From positions 1-54,667 of the IMG/VR virus record IMGVR_UViG_3300008113_008855: a stretch of 54,667 nucleotides of DNA; one strand, written 5' to 3'. The number at the start of each line of letters is the position of its first letter. Within the stretch, counting starts at the first letter, position 1. Under the pieces are notes generated by a model that was given only the letters and a program-made list of their open reading frames with translations, made no database searches and was not told the DNA's origin. Below are positions 22,633 to 30,989 of this stretch, piece by piece. The DNA comes from a virus. The position numbers and the translations under genes were made by a program.

Positions 22633-23541
22633 ATGACATACGAAGCTTTCATGTTCTTCCAAGAGAACGACCTTCTTGAGGTAAAATTAAATCAACACTG
22701 GAATTTCATAGATAAATTTATTATCGTCGAAGCTGGAGAAACTCACACTGGTATAAAAAAGGATCTTATATTTGATCACGAAAGATTCAAAAAATACTCA
22801 GATAAAATCATATACAGATCATTCAATTCATTTGCAGAACTATATGATATTTATCCCAATATAGTCTCTGGACATATATACAAAACGGTTAAAGCTCAGC
22901 CACATCTTGCCTTAAATGACTGGATGAGAGACGCTATTCAAGCCGAATATCTAACAGTTGTATTATTAGAGCAGCAACCAAAAGATTCAGACATTATTCT
23001 TTTCTCCTGTCTGGACGAAATATTAAATGAAGAAGCCTTTTCAGAGGCTCATAAAATTTTTTCAGAAAGTAAAACTTACAATCTTTATTCTCATCTTCAA
23101 CGTAAATATATTACAACCTCTTGCGATTTTGCTCCCACTTTTGGATTTGATGTAGACATGTACGCTTATAAGCTGAATCTATATAGCAAAAAAAGTGCTA
23201 TTGGATGCATGACTTTATTTTCTAATTTAAACAAAATTAAACACACAGAACTTAGATATTATGCTTTAAGTACTCACGATCCGATTAAAAATGCTGGATG
23301 GCACTTTACATTCTTAGATGACACAAGAGGAGAAAAAGCCCTGAAAAAATACAAAAGCTGGGCTCACTCAAGAGATAGCGGTCATAATGTTTCTTATTTT
23401 GATATTGAAACTCCATTAGAAGCCGAAAAAAGAGTCATTTCCGAATACAATACTCAGGTAGTAGAAATATCTTCAAAGACTCACCCCAAATGGCTCATTG
23501 ACAACATCTCTAAATATTCTAGTTACATTTATTCTGCTTGA
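22633..23541 (+). CDS. GT17-type glycosyltransferase
   Basis: I choose the ATG at 22633 (MTYEAFMFFQENDLLEVKL), a start that fits the family YDxFxFFNELDLLEIRL; an in-frame ATG at 22606 overlaps the previous gene. THTGIKKDLIF follows, and NAGWHFTFLDD near residue 225 matches the C-terminal block of beta-1,4-N-acetylglucosaminyltransferases. The usual SDLDEIP metal-binding block reads ILFSCLDEIL: the first Asp is Cys, so metal binding may be impaired. Products with this fold add GlcNAc-like sugars to glycans; the acceptor is unknown. Confidence 0.8.
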   Translation: MTYEAFMFFQENDLLEVKLNQHWNFIDKFIIVEAGETHTGIKKDLIFDHERFKKYSDKIIYRSFNSFAELYDIYPNIVSGHIYKTVKAQPHLALNDWMRDAIQAEYLTVVLLEQQPKDSDIILFSCLDEILNEEAFSEAHKIFSESKTYNLYSHLQRKYITTSCDFAPTFGFDVDMYAYKLNLYSKKSAIGCMTLFSNLNKIKHTELRYYALSTHDPIKNAGWHFTFLDDTRGEKALKKYKSWAHSRDSGHNVSYFDIETPLEAEKRVISEYNTQVVEISSKTHPKWLIDNISKYSSYIYSA

Positions 23542-23552
23542 TTATAATTAGT

Positions 23553-23732
23553 ATGAAAAAGATTCTGATAACTGGTATTCTCGGGCAAGATGGCGCTAAC
23601 ATGGCGGAATACTTACTTAAGAATACTGACTGCCTAATCTATGGCATGATGCGTAGAAGCTCGAATCCAAATTTTATTAATTGTCAGTCATGGATGCAGT
23701 TGGGAAATGCCGTTGCAGACGCTAGACGTTAA
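23553..23732 (+). pseudogene. gmd: Gmd (GDP-mannose 4,6-dehydratase), N-terminal fragment
   Basis: The frame opens KKILITGILGQDGANMAEYLL, the Gmd start with the Rossmann GxxGQDG motif, then RRSSNPNFIN and runs into stop after CQSWMQLGNAVADARR. In intact enzymes about 45 residues separate RRSSNPN from the FAAQS block. Here the segment after NPNFIN is missing and the frame is shifted, so this fragment cannot by itself encode an active protein. The remaining 260 codons continue in another frame from the ATG at 23707. Confidence 0.75.
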
Positions 23733-24492
23733 TGCAAACGGAGTTCTTAGATGCTTAGAGGCCATCAGAAAACTAAAGCCTGCTTGCAGATTCTATTCCG
23801 CTGGCTCAAGCGAAGAATTCGGAGACGTTGAATATTTCCCTCAGGATATTAAGCATCCAATAAGACCAAGAAGCCCATATGGCGCATCAAAAGCTTCAGC
23901 TAGGCACATTGTTAAAGTTTATAGAGAGTCTTATAATCTATATGCTGTTCACGGTATTTTATTTAACCATGAAGGCACGAAAAGAGGAGAAGAATTTGTA
24001 ACTCGTAAAATTACCAAAGGAGTAGCTCGAATTAAGAAAGCTATAGACAGCAATCAAGTATTTACCCCAATTGAATTAGGTAATCTAGACTCTAAAAGAG
24101 ACTGGTCAGATTCAGAAGACTTTGTTGATGGGGTATGGAAAATGCTAAATCAAGAAAAGCCCAAGGACTATGTTCTTTCTAGCGATGAGACCCATTCGAT
24201 CAGGGAGTTCGTAGAGAAGGCATTTAAATTTGCTGGAATAAATGGAGCTTGGCATGGGCAAGGACTAACCGAAGAGTACAGCGTTACAACCGAGTACGCT
24301 TTAAAAAATGAGCCTATCTCATCTATCTTAGTTAAAATAAATCCTAAATTTTACAGACCAGCAGAGGTTGATCTTCTCTTGGGCAATTCTGAGCCAGCTA
24401 GGGAAGAACTCAAGTGGGCTCCAAAAACTTCATTTAATGCCCTTGTCAAAAAAATGGTTGAAAATGACATTCGCCTCTTGACTGGGGCGTGA
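23707..24492 (+). CDS. gmd: Gmd (GDP-mannose 4,6-dehydratase), C-terminal part in another frame
   Basis: The frame reads SWEMPLQTLDVNANGVLRCLEAIRKL just upstream and from its ATG, then FYSAGSSEEFGD (Ser/Glu catalytic block), SPYGASKASARH (Y-x3-K), GILFNHEGTKRGEEFVTRKIT and YFRPAEVDLLLGN-type C-terminus: a full GMD core after the deletion. Normally the enzyme turns GDP-mannose into GDP-4-keto-6-deoxymannose, the first step to GDP-fucose. Translation from 23707 would give a protein without the NAD-binding N-terminus, so it is probably inactive. Either the phage gene is decayed, or bases are missing from the assembly. Confidence 0.7.
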   Translation: MPLQTLDVNANGVLRCLEAIRKLKPACRFYSAGSSEEFGDVEYFPQDIKHPIRPRSPYGASKASARHIVKVYRESYNLYAVHGILFNHEGTKRGEEFVTRKITKGVARIKKAIDSNQVFTPIELGNLDSKRDWSDSEDFVDGVWKMLNQEKPKDYVLSSDETHSIREFVEKAFKFAGINGAWHGQGLTEEYSVTTEYALKNEPISSILVKINPKFYRPAEVDLLLGNSEPAREELKWAPKTSFNALVKKMVENDIRLLTGA

Positions 24493-24510
24493 AGGCGTCC
24501 ATATTGGACC

Positions 24511-24867
24511 GTGCCTCCGGGTCCAAAAAAACCTAGAAAATTAAGCAACCACCAGTTGCTAGTTATGGCTTTTTTAAATGAGCCAAATAAATGTAACTGG
24601 CCCAACGAGATGCGGGTTGCTGGCAAACTAATCAAGCAGTACGGGTTTGATTTTTTAATTAATCTAAAGGGAAGAACTAAGCTTATTTCTCTAACTTGGT
24701 TTCTTGGGGAGAATGGCAAAAAGTTTCTTAACGATATCAAAAAATACCAGTCTCTTTCTTTTGAAAAAGAAAAGATTGAACTAGAAGATAAGCCAGTAGC
24801 TCCTCCTACAGAAGTAACCAAAAAACCAAAGTCAGTAAAAGAGTTTTTAAATTTATTCAATAAATAA
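24511..24867 (+). CDS. Unknown protein upstream of the recombinase gene
   Basis: The frame starts with GTG (read as Met) and encodes PPGPKKPRKLSNHQLLVMAFLNEPNKCNW. Helices dominate the middle (AGKLIKQYGFDFLINL), and a Pro/Lys/Glu-rich linker (PVAPPTEVTKKPKSVKEF) leads to a short tail, FLNLFNK. It is unrecognised. It ends one base before the ATG of the RecA-like gene and begins 19 bases after the glycan island, so it opens the replication and recombination module and may act with the recombinase. The nearby GGACC/GGTCC inverted repeat is weak. Confidence 0.5.
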   Translation: MPPGPKKPRKLSNHQLLVMAFLNEPNKCNWPNEMRVAGKLIKQYGFDFLINLKGRTKLISLTWFLGENGKKFLNDIKKYQSLSFEKEKIELEDKPVAPPTEVTKKPKSVKEFLNLFNK

Positions 24868-24868
24868 T

Positions 24869-25981
24869 ATGGCAAGACCAAAGAAAGAAATAATCGAAAG
24901 TGAAGAGCCCCAATCAAACGACAAGCTTAGGGTTCTAGATAGCATCTTAAAGACTAATAAAGACCACCATTATGCTTACGATAATAATATTGATTATGTT
25001 GTAAGTAGTGGCAGCCTAACTCTTGATATTGAGATGGGCGGAGGTATTCATCCCGGCATCGTTCGCTCCTCTGGAATTACCGAGGGCGGAAAGACAAGCA
25101 ATGCCTTGTCATTTGCTCGTAACTTCCAAACTCTGCATCCTGAAAAGGGCTGCATTATTTACATCAAGTCAGAAGGTCGTCTTAGCGAGAATATGGTTTC
25201 CCGTTCTGGCGTGAACACTGATCCTAGCAAGTGGCGCGTAATTCCTACAAATGATTACGAATTTGTGACAGATACCATGCGAGAGCTTATCAAAAACAAT
25301 GATGATGGAAATATTTATTTCTTCATAATTGATAGCTTGGATGCGTTGGTTCCAAGAAACGACTTGGCAAAATCAGCAACTGAGGCCAATAAGACCGCTG
25401 GAGCAGCATTGCTTACGGCTGATCTTCTTCGCAAGATGGCAGCGGCATTCTCTTCCAGAGGTCATATTTGCTTTCTTATCTCTCAGGTAAGGTCTTCCAT
25501 CAAGATCAATCCTTATGAAAAGGGCGATCCCAAGGTTACCAATGCAAGCGGCGGAAACGCTGCTTTGCACTATTCAGATTGGATCTTAGAATTCCAACAA
25601 CGCTGGAATAAAGATTTTATTTACGCTAACGCCAAAGGCGAGGGCAATCCTGTAGGGCATTGGTGTAAGATTGTCTTCAAGAAAACTCCTAACGAAAAAT
25701 CCGGCAGAGAAGTACGCTATCCAATTAAATATGGCAGAACCAATGGTTCAAGCGTTTGGATTGAGTATGAGATTGTTGACCAGCTTCTAGCTTGGGAGTT
25801 CGCTCACGCTAAGGGCGCTTGGATCACCATCACTGACGAGCTAATCAAGGAACTGGCTGACAATAATCTTGAGCTTCCAAAGCAGCATCAGGGAGAAGCT
25901 AATCTAAAGAACTTCTTGGAAGAGCATCCCGATATTACTAAGTATCTATTTAATAAGTTTATTAGCGTCCTCAAGAAATGA
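24869..25981 (+). CDS. RecA/UvsX-like recombinase
   Basis: The 370-residue protein contains the RecA core: a Walker A GITEGGKTS (69-77), a Walker B-type IYFFIIDSLDAL (about 147-158), GHICFLISQVRSS (the loop with Gln that links ATP state to DNA binding) and NASGGNAALHYSDWILE. The length and the C-terminal acidic segment fit phage RecA/UvsX proteins, which coat single-stranded DNA and drive strand exchange for repair and recombination-dependent replication. Its stop overlaps the start of the next gene (ATGA), typical of the whole module. Confidence 0.9.
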   Translation: MARPKKEIIESEEPQSNDKLRVLDSILKTNKDHHYAYDNNIDYVVSSGSLTLDIEMGGGIHPGIVRSSGITEGGKTSNALSFARNFQTLHPEKGCIIYIKSEGRLSENMVSRSGVNTDPSKWRVIPTNDYEFVTDTMRELIKNNDDGNIYFFIIDSLDALVPRNDLAKSATEANKTAGAALLTADLLRKMAAAFSSRGHICFLISQVRSSIKINPYEKGDPKVTNASGGNAALHYSDWILEFQQRWNKDFIYANAKGEGNPVGHWCKIVFKKTPNEKSGREVRYPIKYGRTNGSSVWIEYEIVDQLLAWEFAHAKGAWITITDELIKELADNNLELPKQHQGEANLKNFLEEHPDITKYLFNKFISVLKK

Positions 25982-26394
25982 AACTCTTTAATATATATGG
26001 TAAAATTGTAAATAAGAATGTCTCTGAATATCTTATTGATTGGGATGCTAGTTCTCGTTCTAAAATACAATTTAAAACCAAGCAATTCCTTAAGAATTAC
26101 TGGAAGAACCATATAGTCTACGAAGAATTTCCCGTCTTTGGATCCCTGTTAAAAGTTGACATTATCAACGCAACGCGCAAGATTGCTGTGGAAGTTCATG
26201 GTCCGCAGCACTCTTCTTACAACAAATTCTTTCATGGCGAATCTAGATTGAATTATCTTAAATCAATCAAAAGAGATGTCGCAAAAGAAAATTGGCTTAC
26301 CTTGAACAAATTTGTCCTGATTGAAATATATCATGACGAAGTAGACTCCCTGAACGCAAGCTTCTTTAAAGAAAAACATAATATCATTCTCTGA
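25978..26394 (+). CDS. PD-(D/E)XK endonuclease-like protein
   Basis: The protein has the compact core of a restriction-like nuclease: E49/E50 in VYEEFPV, D61 in KVDIINATRKI and EVH (72-74) in AVEVHGPQHSSY, the D...E-x-K/H signature with His in place of Lys, followed by a helix with KRDVAKENW. VSR-like and phage recombination nucleases have this layout. Between the recombinase and helicase genes it may resolve or process recombination intermediates. Its partners and cutting specificity cannot be read from the sequence. The start overlaps the RecA-like stop and its stop overlaps the helicase start. Confidence 0.75.
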   Translation: MKLFNIYGKIVNKNVSEYLIDWDASSRSKIQFKTKQFLKNYWKNHIVYEEFPVFGSLLKVDIINATRKIAVEVHGPQHSSYNKFFHGESRLNYLKSIKRDVAKENWLTLNKFVLIEIYHDEVDSLNASFFKEKHNIIL

Positions 26395-27857
26395 TGTCGA
26401 TCTACTCCTTACAGCTAGAAAAATATCTCCTATCTGCCCTAATTAAGCATCAAGATGCTTTTGCAGATATAGAGAGCTTTATTACCGAAAACGATTTCGT
26501 CAATGATGTCCATTATACCATCTTTTGTGTATATAAGGACACATATAACAAGGGCGAGACTATTGATAAAGTTCTAATAGCCCAGAAAGCAAAAAATCTC
26601 GGCATCACATTTAAAGATCAATCTGTTGATGTATTTAATTATGTTAATAGTATTTGTCTTATTCCTACGACTAAGGGCGGGCTAATTGATGCTGCTAAAG
26701 AGCTTCTTAAATTTAGAGTAAGGAGAGAGCTAGAAGAGACTGGCGAGGAGATTAAGAAGTTCGCACATTCTTGTGCCGAAAAAGAGCTTGAGGAGATTAT
26801 TACTGAAAGCGATCAGATCTACAATAAAAATATATCCCCATATACTCATAACAGTAATAAGCCTGAAGATATTACTGCTAATACAATTGAGATTATTGAG
26901 GAGCGCGGTAATAATCCAATCAAAGAAACTGGCCTTGAAACTCCATATCCAAACTTCAACAGGTTATATGGTGGCGTAAGACCCGGAAATCTATACGCTT
27001 GGGTTAGCCGACCAAAGCATGGTAAATCTACAATCTTGAATGATCTGGCTATCAAGACTACAACTATTAATCCTGGTTGTAAAGCCCTTGTTCTTGATAC
27101 CGAAATGTCTACTCAAGATATGAAGTTTCGAGTTGCTTCTTCTATAACTCAAATTCCCGTTTGGTATCTAGAAACTGGCAACTGGAAAAAAAGCCCAAAT
27201 TTATACAAACTTTTCCAAGAAAAGAAAAGTGAAATCTTAAAGATCCAAAACCAAGTAGATCATGTTCAGGTTTCTGGAAAGCCAATCCACGAAGTAATAT
27301 CTATTATTAAGAGATGGTATTTTGCAAAGGTGGGCCGTGGCAACCCATGTGTTGTTATTTATGACTACATCAAGCTCACTGGAGAGTCTGATAAGAATAA
27401 GCAAGAGTATCAGTTGATTGGAGATAAGGTAAACTCTTTGAAAGAGCTATGCTCAGAACTTAATATTCCAATTCTAACAGCTTGCCAATTAAACCGCAGC
27501 GCAGAGAACGGAGTTGACGATAGTAGCGCTATTTCTCAATCTGACCGCTTGCAATGGTTCGCTTCATTTGTAGGCATCTTTCGCAGAAAGACTGTAGAGG
27601 AGATTGCTGACGATGGAGAAGAGTTTGGTTCCCATAAACTTATTCCTCTTGCGACAAGATTCCAAGGCAAAGATTCCGCTGGTCATCACGATCTAGTTAG
27701 AATCAAAGAAGGCAAGAAAATAAAATATGCCCCAAATTATGTAAGCTTTAATATTCTGAACTTCAATGTAGAAGAGAAGGGAACTCTAGAAGATATTATT
27801 TCTGCTAGAGCTTTGCGACCTGAGTTGGATGATTCTGGAGATGGCGAAATTCTATGA
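26394..27857 (+). CDS. dnaB: Replicative DNA helicase (DnaB family)
   Basis: The protein has an N-terminal helical DnaB domain (MSIYSLQLEKYLLSALIKHQD) and, from about residue 180, the RecA-fold motor: GVRPGNLYAWVSRPKHGKST (Walker A about 204-211), CKALVLDTEMSTQDM (H1a Glu), VVIYDYIKLT (Walker B) and ILTACQLNRSAENG (H3). The length (487) is normal. It unwinds duplex DNA 5' to 3' ahead of the polymerase. Its stop overlaps the primase start (ATGA), so the two are coupled, as expected for partners. Confidence 0.93.
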   Translation: MSIYSLQLEKYLLSALIKHQDAFADIESFITENDFVNDVHYTIFCVYKDTYNKGETIDKVLIAQKAKNLGITFKDQSVDVFNYVNSICLIPTTKGGLIDAAKELLKFRVRRELEETGEEIKKFAHSCAEKELEEIITESDQIYNKNISPYTHNSNKPEDITANTIEIIEERGNNPIKETGLETPYPNFNRLYGGVRPGNLYAWVSRPKHGKSTILNDLAIKTTTINPGCKALVLDTEMSTQDMKFRVASSITQIPVWYLETGNWKKSPNLYKLFQEKKSEILKIQNQVDHVQVSGKPIHEVISIIKRWYFAKVGRGNPCVVIYDYIKLTGESDKNKQEYQLIGDKVNSLKELCSELNIPILTACQLNRSAENGVDDSSAISQSDRLQWFASFVGIFRRKTVEEIADDGEEFGSHKLIPLATRFQGKDSAGHHDLVRIKEGKKIKYAPNYVSFNILNFNVEEKGTLEDIISARALRPELDDSGDGEIL

Positions 27858-28501
27858 ACGACTGCGAATCTGTTAGGAGGATTCTTCAAGACATTGGGTA
27901 TGTATTAACGGATAATGGTAGAGAGTTTAGAGCTAAACCTCTTTATCGAGACTCCGATAACGATAGCGTACTCAGGATATGGAAGAATTCTGGGCAATGG
28001 GTAGACTTTAAAGAAAATAAGAGCGGCTCTTTGGAAGAGCTTATTCGACTCACTTTAAAGTTAAAATCCATAGAAGAAGCCAAACAATGGATAGGCGCTA
28101 AAGGCATTTCGGTAAGCAATGAGGAAATTGAAAAGCCTAGAGCAATCACAAAGCAGATCCAATATTTTGAAAAGTCTCTGCTGCTTAAGCTTACAAAAAA
28201 TGACGACTACTGGAACAATAGAGGAATCTCGTCTTCCACATTAGCTCCATTTAATGGCGGAGTCGCTACCACTGGCAAGATGTATAATAGATACACATTT
28301 CCAGTTTTTGATAACAAAGACAATATCATAGGCTTTTCGGGAAGAGATGTCGCTCCACTTTCTCTAGAGGGCCGCCCAAAATGGAAACATATTGGAGACA
28401 AGAAAGAGTGGGTTTATCCATTAAAAGTTAATCTCGAAGATATCAAAAAATGCAAAAAGATAATTCTTCTAGAAAGTATTGGAGACATGCTTGCTTCTTA
28501 A
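27854..28501 (+). CDS. dnaG: DnaG-type primase, 5' part of a broken gene
   Basis: The frame has a primase N-terminus without the usual CHC2 zinc finger (VRRILQDIGYVL, then FKENKSGSLEELIRL), a catalytic-core start (YWNNRGISSSTLAPFNGG, then YTFPVFDNKDNIIGFSGRDV) and the first Toprim motif KKIILLESIGDMLA, equivalent to V-x-E-G-x-x-D-x-x-A. It stops at 28501, just where the second Toprim strand should begin. The end of the gene is found in another frame to 28613. Most of the Toprim acidic centre (D-x-D) is absent, so the encoded product should be inactive unless the deletion is an assembly error. Confidence 0.8.
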   Translation: MNDCESVRRILQDIGYVLTDNGREFRAKPLYRDSDNDSVLRIWKNSGQWVDFKENKSGSLEELIRLTLKLKSIEEAKQWIGAKGISVSNEEIEKPRAITKQIQYFEKSLLLKLTKNDDYWNNRGISSSTLAPFNGGVATTGKMYNRYTFPVFDNKDNIIGFSGRDVAPLSLEGRPKWKHIGDKKEWVYPLKVNLEDIKKCKKIILLESIGDMLAS

Positions 28502-28613
28502 TTATTTTGATCGCAGTCAGATTTCCATTAATCTTCCTGTAGGAGCAAAAGATTTTGGAGATTTAAATTTGTCTGATAAGAATAAAATACAAGAGTGGTA
28601 TAAAACAACATGA
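28494..28613 (+). pseudogene. Primase C-terminal remnant in another frame
   Basis: The frame reads LLNYFDRSQISINLPVGAKD, then FGDLNLSDKNKIQEWYKTT and ends in a TGA that overlaps the ATG of the nuclease gene (ATGA). PVGAKDFGDL is the familiar end of phage DnaG-type primases, so this is the missing 3' end, separated from 27854-28501 by a deletion with a frame change. The preserved coupling to the next gene suggests a recent event or an assembly gap. Confidence 0.7.
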
Positions 28614-29560
28614 GCACGACCAAAGAAAAAGTAAAGCTTAGCGCAAGCAAAATTAAGACTATCGAAAGCTGTAGCTGGCTATACTACTCCAAATATATTC
28701 TTAAGTATCCTGATATTTCTAATTCTGGAGCTTCAAGAGGAACTATCTGTCACTTAATTTTTGAGCTTCTTCTCACAGATAGACACAAGAAGTATTTTGA
28801 AGACTTATGTTCTGGAAAAGCTGGAGTAATAAAAAACCCTGCAATCCATAGACTCATCCTAAAGAATGCCAAAAAATTAAAAGTAGATGATGAAGAAAAT
28901 CTAGATCTAATCTACAACATGATTCAGACCGGCTTGCAAAGTGACTTCTTTTGCCAAGGAGCACTTTTAGTTGAAGCTGAATCTGAGTTTAAACTAGAGG
29001 AAGAGAATTATATCATTAATGGCTTTATTGACAAGCTCGCCAAGTTTGGAGATGACAATTATAAAATTTACGACTATAAGTCTAGTAAAGGAAAATTCTC
29101 TAAGGAAGAGATAGATTTTAATCTTCAGAACTTGATGTATTCTTTGGCGATCTTCAAAACCAAAAAGCACATTCCTGACGTTTGCTTTATCTTTCTAAAG
29201 TTTAAGAAACAGCCTCTTCAAGAGGCCCCAAAACCCACAGAAGAGCAGCTTAATGGATTCAAAGAGTATCTGTCTTATGTGGCTGGATATATTTCTGAAT
29301 TTGACGAGAAGAAATCCATTGAAAATCTAGCCGCTAGTTCTCCGAAAAAGAAATGGATGTGCGGAAGCGATGTTCAGGGTAAATGGATTTGCCCATCTAG
29401 ACTTCCAGCCAGCTATTACATGGGCTACGATAAAAATGATAAATTTATCAAGTCTTCTTTAAATAGAGAGTCCTTATTCGAAGATAAAAACATAGCTCTA
29501 ATAAATAAAGTAGATTATAAGGGCTGTCCATTCTGGCGTAAAGATGATCCAACTTTTTGA
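28610..29560 (+). CDS. Cas4/RecB-like PD-(D/E)XK nuclease with Fe-S cysteines
   Basis: The protein starts with KLSASKIKTIESCSWLYYSKY (Cys21) and has His48 in GTICHLIFE, Asp141 in GFIDKL, D155-Y-K157 in IYDYKSSK and the Q-x3-Y box (Q173, Y177). The C-terminus adds CGSDVQGKWICPSR and DYKGCPFW, the three further cysteines of a RecB/Cas4-type [4Fe-4S] cluster. Such enzymes are exonucleases that process DNA ends; in phages they support recombination and replication. Its start overlaps the primase stop and its stop is 33 bases before the PHP gene. Confidence 0.8.
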   Translation: MSTTKEKVKLSASKIKTIESCSWLYYSKYILKYPDISNSGASRGTICHLIFELLLTDRHKKYFEDLCSGKAGVIKNPAIHRLILKNAKKLKVDDEENLDLIYNMIQTGLQSDFFCQGALLVEAESEFKLEEENYIINGFIDKLAKFGDDNYKIYDYKSSKGKFSKEEIDFNLQNLMYSLAIFKTKKHIPDVCFIFLKFKKQPLQEAPKPTEEQLNGFKEYLSYVAGYISEFDEKKSIENLAASSPKKKWMCGSDVQGKWICPSRLPASYYMGYDKNDKFIKSSLNRESLFEDKNIALINKVDYKGCPFWRKDDPTF

Positions 29561-29593
29561 TTGACTTCTCTTTCGGATGAAGCATGATAGCGT

Positions 29594-30361
29594 ATGGAGT
29601 ATTCAGCCATACCGCTTTTTAAATCTCATTATAGCCTTGGCAAGTCCATCTTGACGCTTGCTAAGGCTGGCTCAAGCGAGGCCGATGAGCCAAGCTCAAT
29701 AATAGACATAGCAAAAAAGCTGAATCTAGAGAATCTACATCTAGTAGATGATTCCATCTCAGGATTTCTAGAAGCTTATAAGTCTTGTGAAGATGCCAAA
29801 TTGAATTTAAGATTTGGCCTTCGTTTAACTGTCTGCGACGACATAGATAACAAGACAGCCGAATCAAGAGAAAAAGAACACAAGGTTATAATATACATCT
29901 TGAATACTGATGGCTATTATGATCTCATTAAGATTTCTACTCTTGCAAGCATTCAGGGCTTTTATTATTATCCAAGAATAGATTGCAAAAATTTAAAGAA
30001 GCTATGGAATGATAAAAATTTGCACCTTTGCGTTCCATTTTATGACTCTTATGTTTTTAAGAATAATTTAAGCTATAGTATATGTGTGCCTGATTTTAGC
30101 TTTTGCAATCCAACTTATTTCGTAGAAGATAATAATCTGCCCTTTGATGAAATTCTTAAATCGAAAGTCGAAGAAATCACCACAGATAAACAGCCAGCAG
30201 TCAAAACACAGTCTGTATATTATGAAAATAAAGAAGACTTCTTGGCTTACCTTACCTTCCGATGCATCTCGGAGAGAACGACGCTAAACAAACCTAACCT
30301 AGAACACTGCTCTTCAAACGAATTTTGCGCTGAGTCATTCAAGGAAAAATATGGAAAATGA
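29594..30361 (+). CDS. PHP-domain protein: split N-terminal part of Pol III alpha
   Basis: The 255-residue protein begins PLFKSHYSLGKSIL, a degenerate form of the PHP start H-x-H-S-x-x-D (only one His is kept), and continues with IIDIAKKLNLENLHLVDDS, LNLRFGLRLTVCDD and VIIYILNTDGYYDLIKISTLA, matching the DnaE N-terminus. It ends ENKEDFLAYLTFRCISERTTLNKP, the region that in DnaE leads directly to the palm. The rest of the polymerase is encoded at 30986 after the exonuclease gene. The degenerate metal site suggests a structural role. It overlaps the next gene by 11 bases. Confidence 0.75.
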   Translation: MEYSAIPLFKSHYSLGKSILTLAKAGSSEADEPSSIIDIAKKLNLENLHLVDDSISGFLEAYKSCEDAKLNLRFGLRLTVCDDIDNKTAESREKEHKVIIYILNTDGYYDLIKISTLASIQGFYYYPRIDCKNLKKLWNDKNLHLCVPFYDSYVFKNNLSYSICVPDFSFCNPTYFVEDNNLPFDEILKSKVEEITTDKQPAVKTQSVYYENKEDFLAYLTFRCISERTTLNKPNLEHCSSNEFCAESFKEKYGK

Positions 30362-30989
30362 ACTACTAAGATTCGACAAGTCTAAAAAGCTTGTCTTTAT
30401 CGATTGCGAGACGTTAAATCTCTGCCTTAACTTCTGCCAGAATCTTCCTTGGCAGATTGCAATGTTGAATACTGTCGGTGGTAAAAAAATTGATGAGCGA
30501 GATTTCTTGATTAAATGGGAAACTAATCTTAAGATATCAGAAGATGCCAGACGAATCACAAGATACCCTGAACAACTTATCCAAACAACTGGCAAGAAAT
30601 TTGACGATATCTTTGATACTGTTAGGGATTGGCTTGACTCTGCTGACTACATTGTTGGTCACAATATTCTTGGCTTCGATCTCTACCTTATAAAAGAGAT
30701 GTATTTGCTCAAAGGATTGCGAGCAAGTCATTTGGTTAATAAAATACTAGACACTAATTGCTTGGCTAAAGGAATCAAATATGGAATCCCCAAGATGCCA
30801 AAAGAGTCTTTAATTGAATACCAATATAAGCTTTTACATACCTATAAAAAAGGAATCAAAACTAATTTAACCGCGCTTGGCAAAGACTACAGCATTGATC
30901 ATGATTACGACAATCTTCACAATGCTATCGTAGACTTAGAACTTAACCTTAAGGTTTGGAATAAAATTAAATTTCAAGTGGAAATATGA
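30351..30989 (+). CDS. DnaQ-like 3'-5' exonuclease (DEDDh)
   Basis: All four acidic residues of the DEDDh family are visible: D18 and E20 in VFIDCETL, the aspartate of VGHNILGFDLYL (about 113) and H and D in HDYDNLHNAIVDLEL (about 185-196). The length is 212. This proofreading nuclease lies between the PHP and polymerase parts of the Pol III alpha homologue, as if the exonuclease domain of a PolC-like chain had become its own gene. It overlaps the PHP gene by 11 bases and the polymerase gene by 4 (ATGA). Confidence 0.85.
   Translation: MENELLRFDKSKKLVFIDCETLNLCLNFCQNLPWQIAMLNTVGGKKIDERDFLIKWETNLKISEDARRITRYPEQLIQTTGKKFDDIFDTVRDWLDSADYIVGHNILGFDLYLIKEMYLLKGLRASHLVNKILDTNCLAKGIKYGIPKMPKESLIEYQYKLLHTYKKGIKTNLTALGKDYSIDHDYDNLHNAIVDLELNLKVWNKIKFQVEI

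Noticed and set aside
24507-24530. Terminator or operator GGACC...GGTCC near the GTG start
   Set aside because: The stem is only five base pairs and has no T-tract.
28502-28609. Intein or intron in the primase gene
   Set aside because: No intein motifs or splice-like structures occur; the sequence is shorter than expected, not longer.
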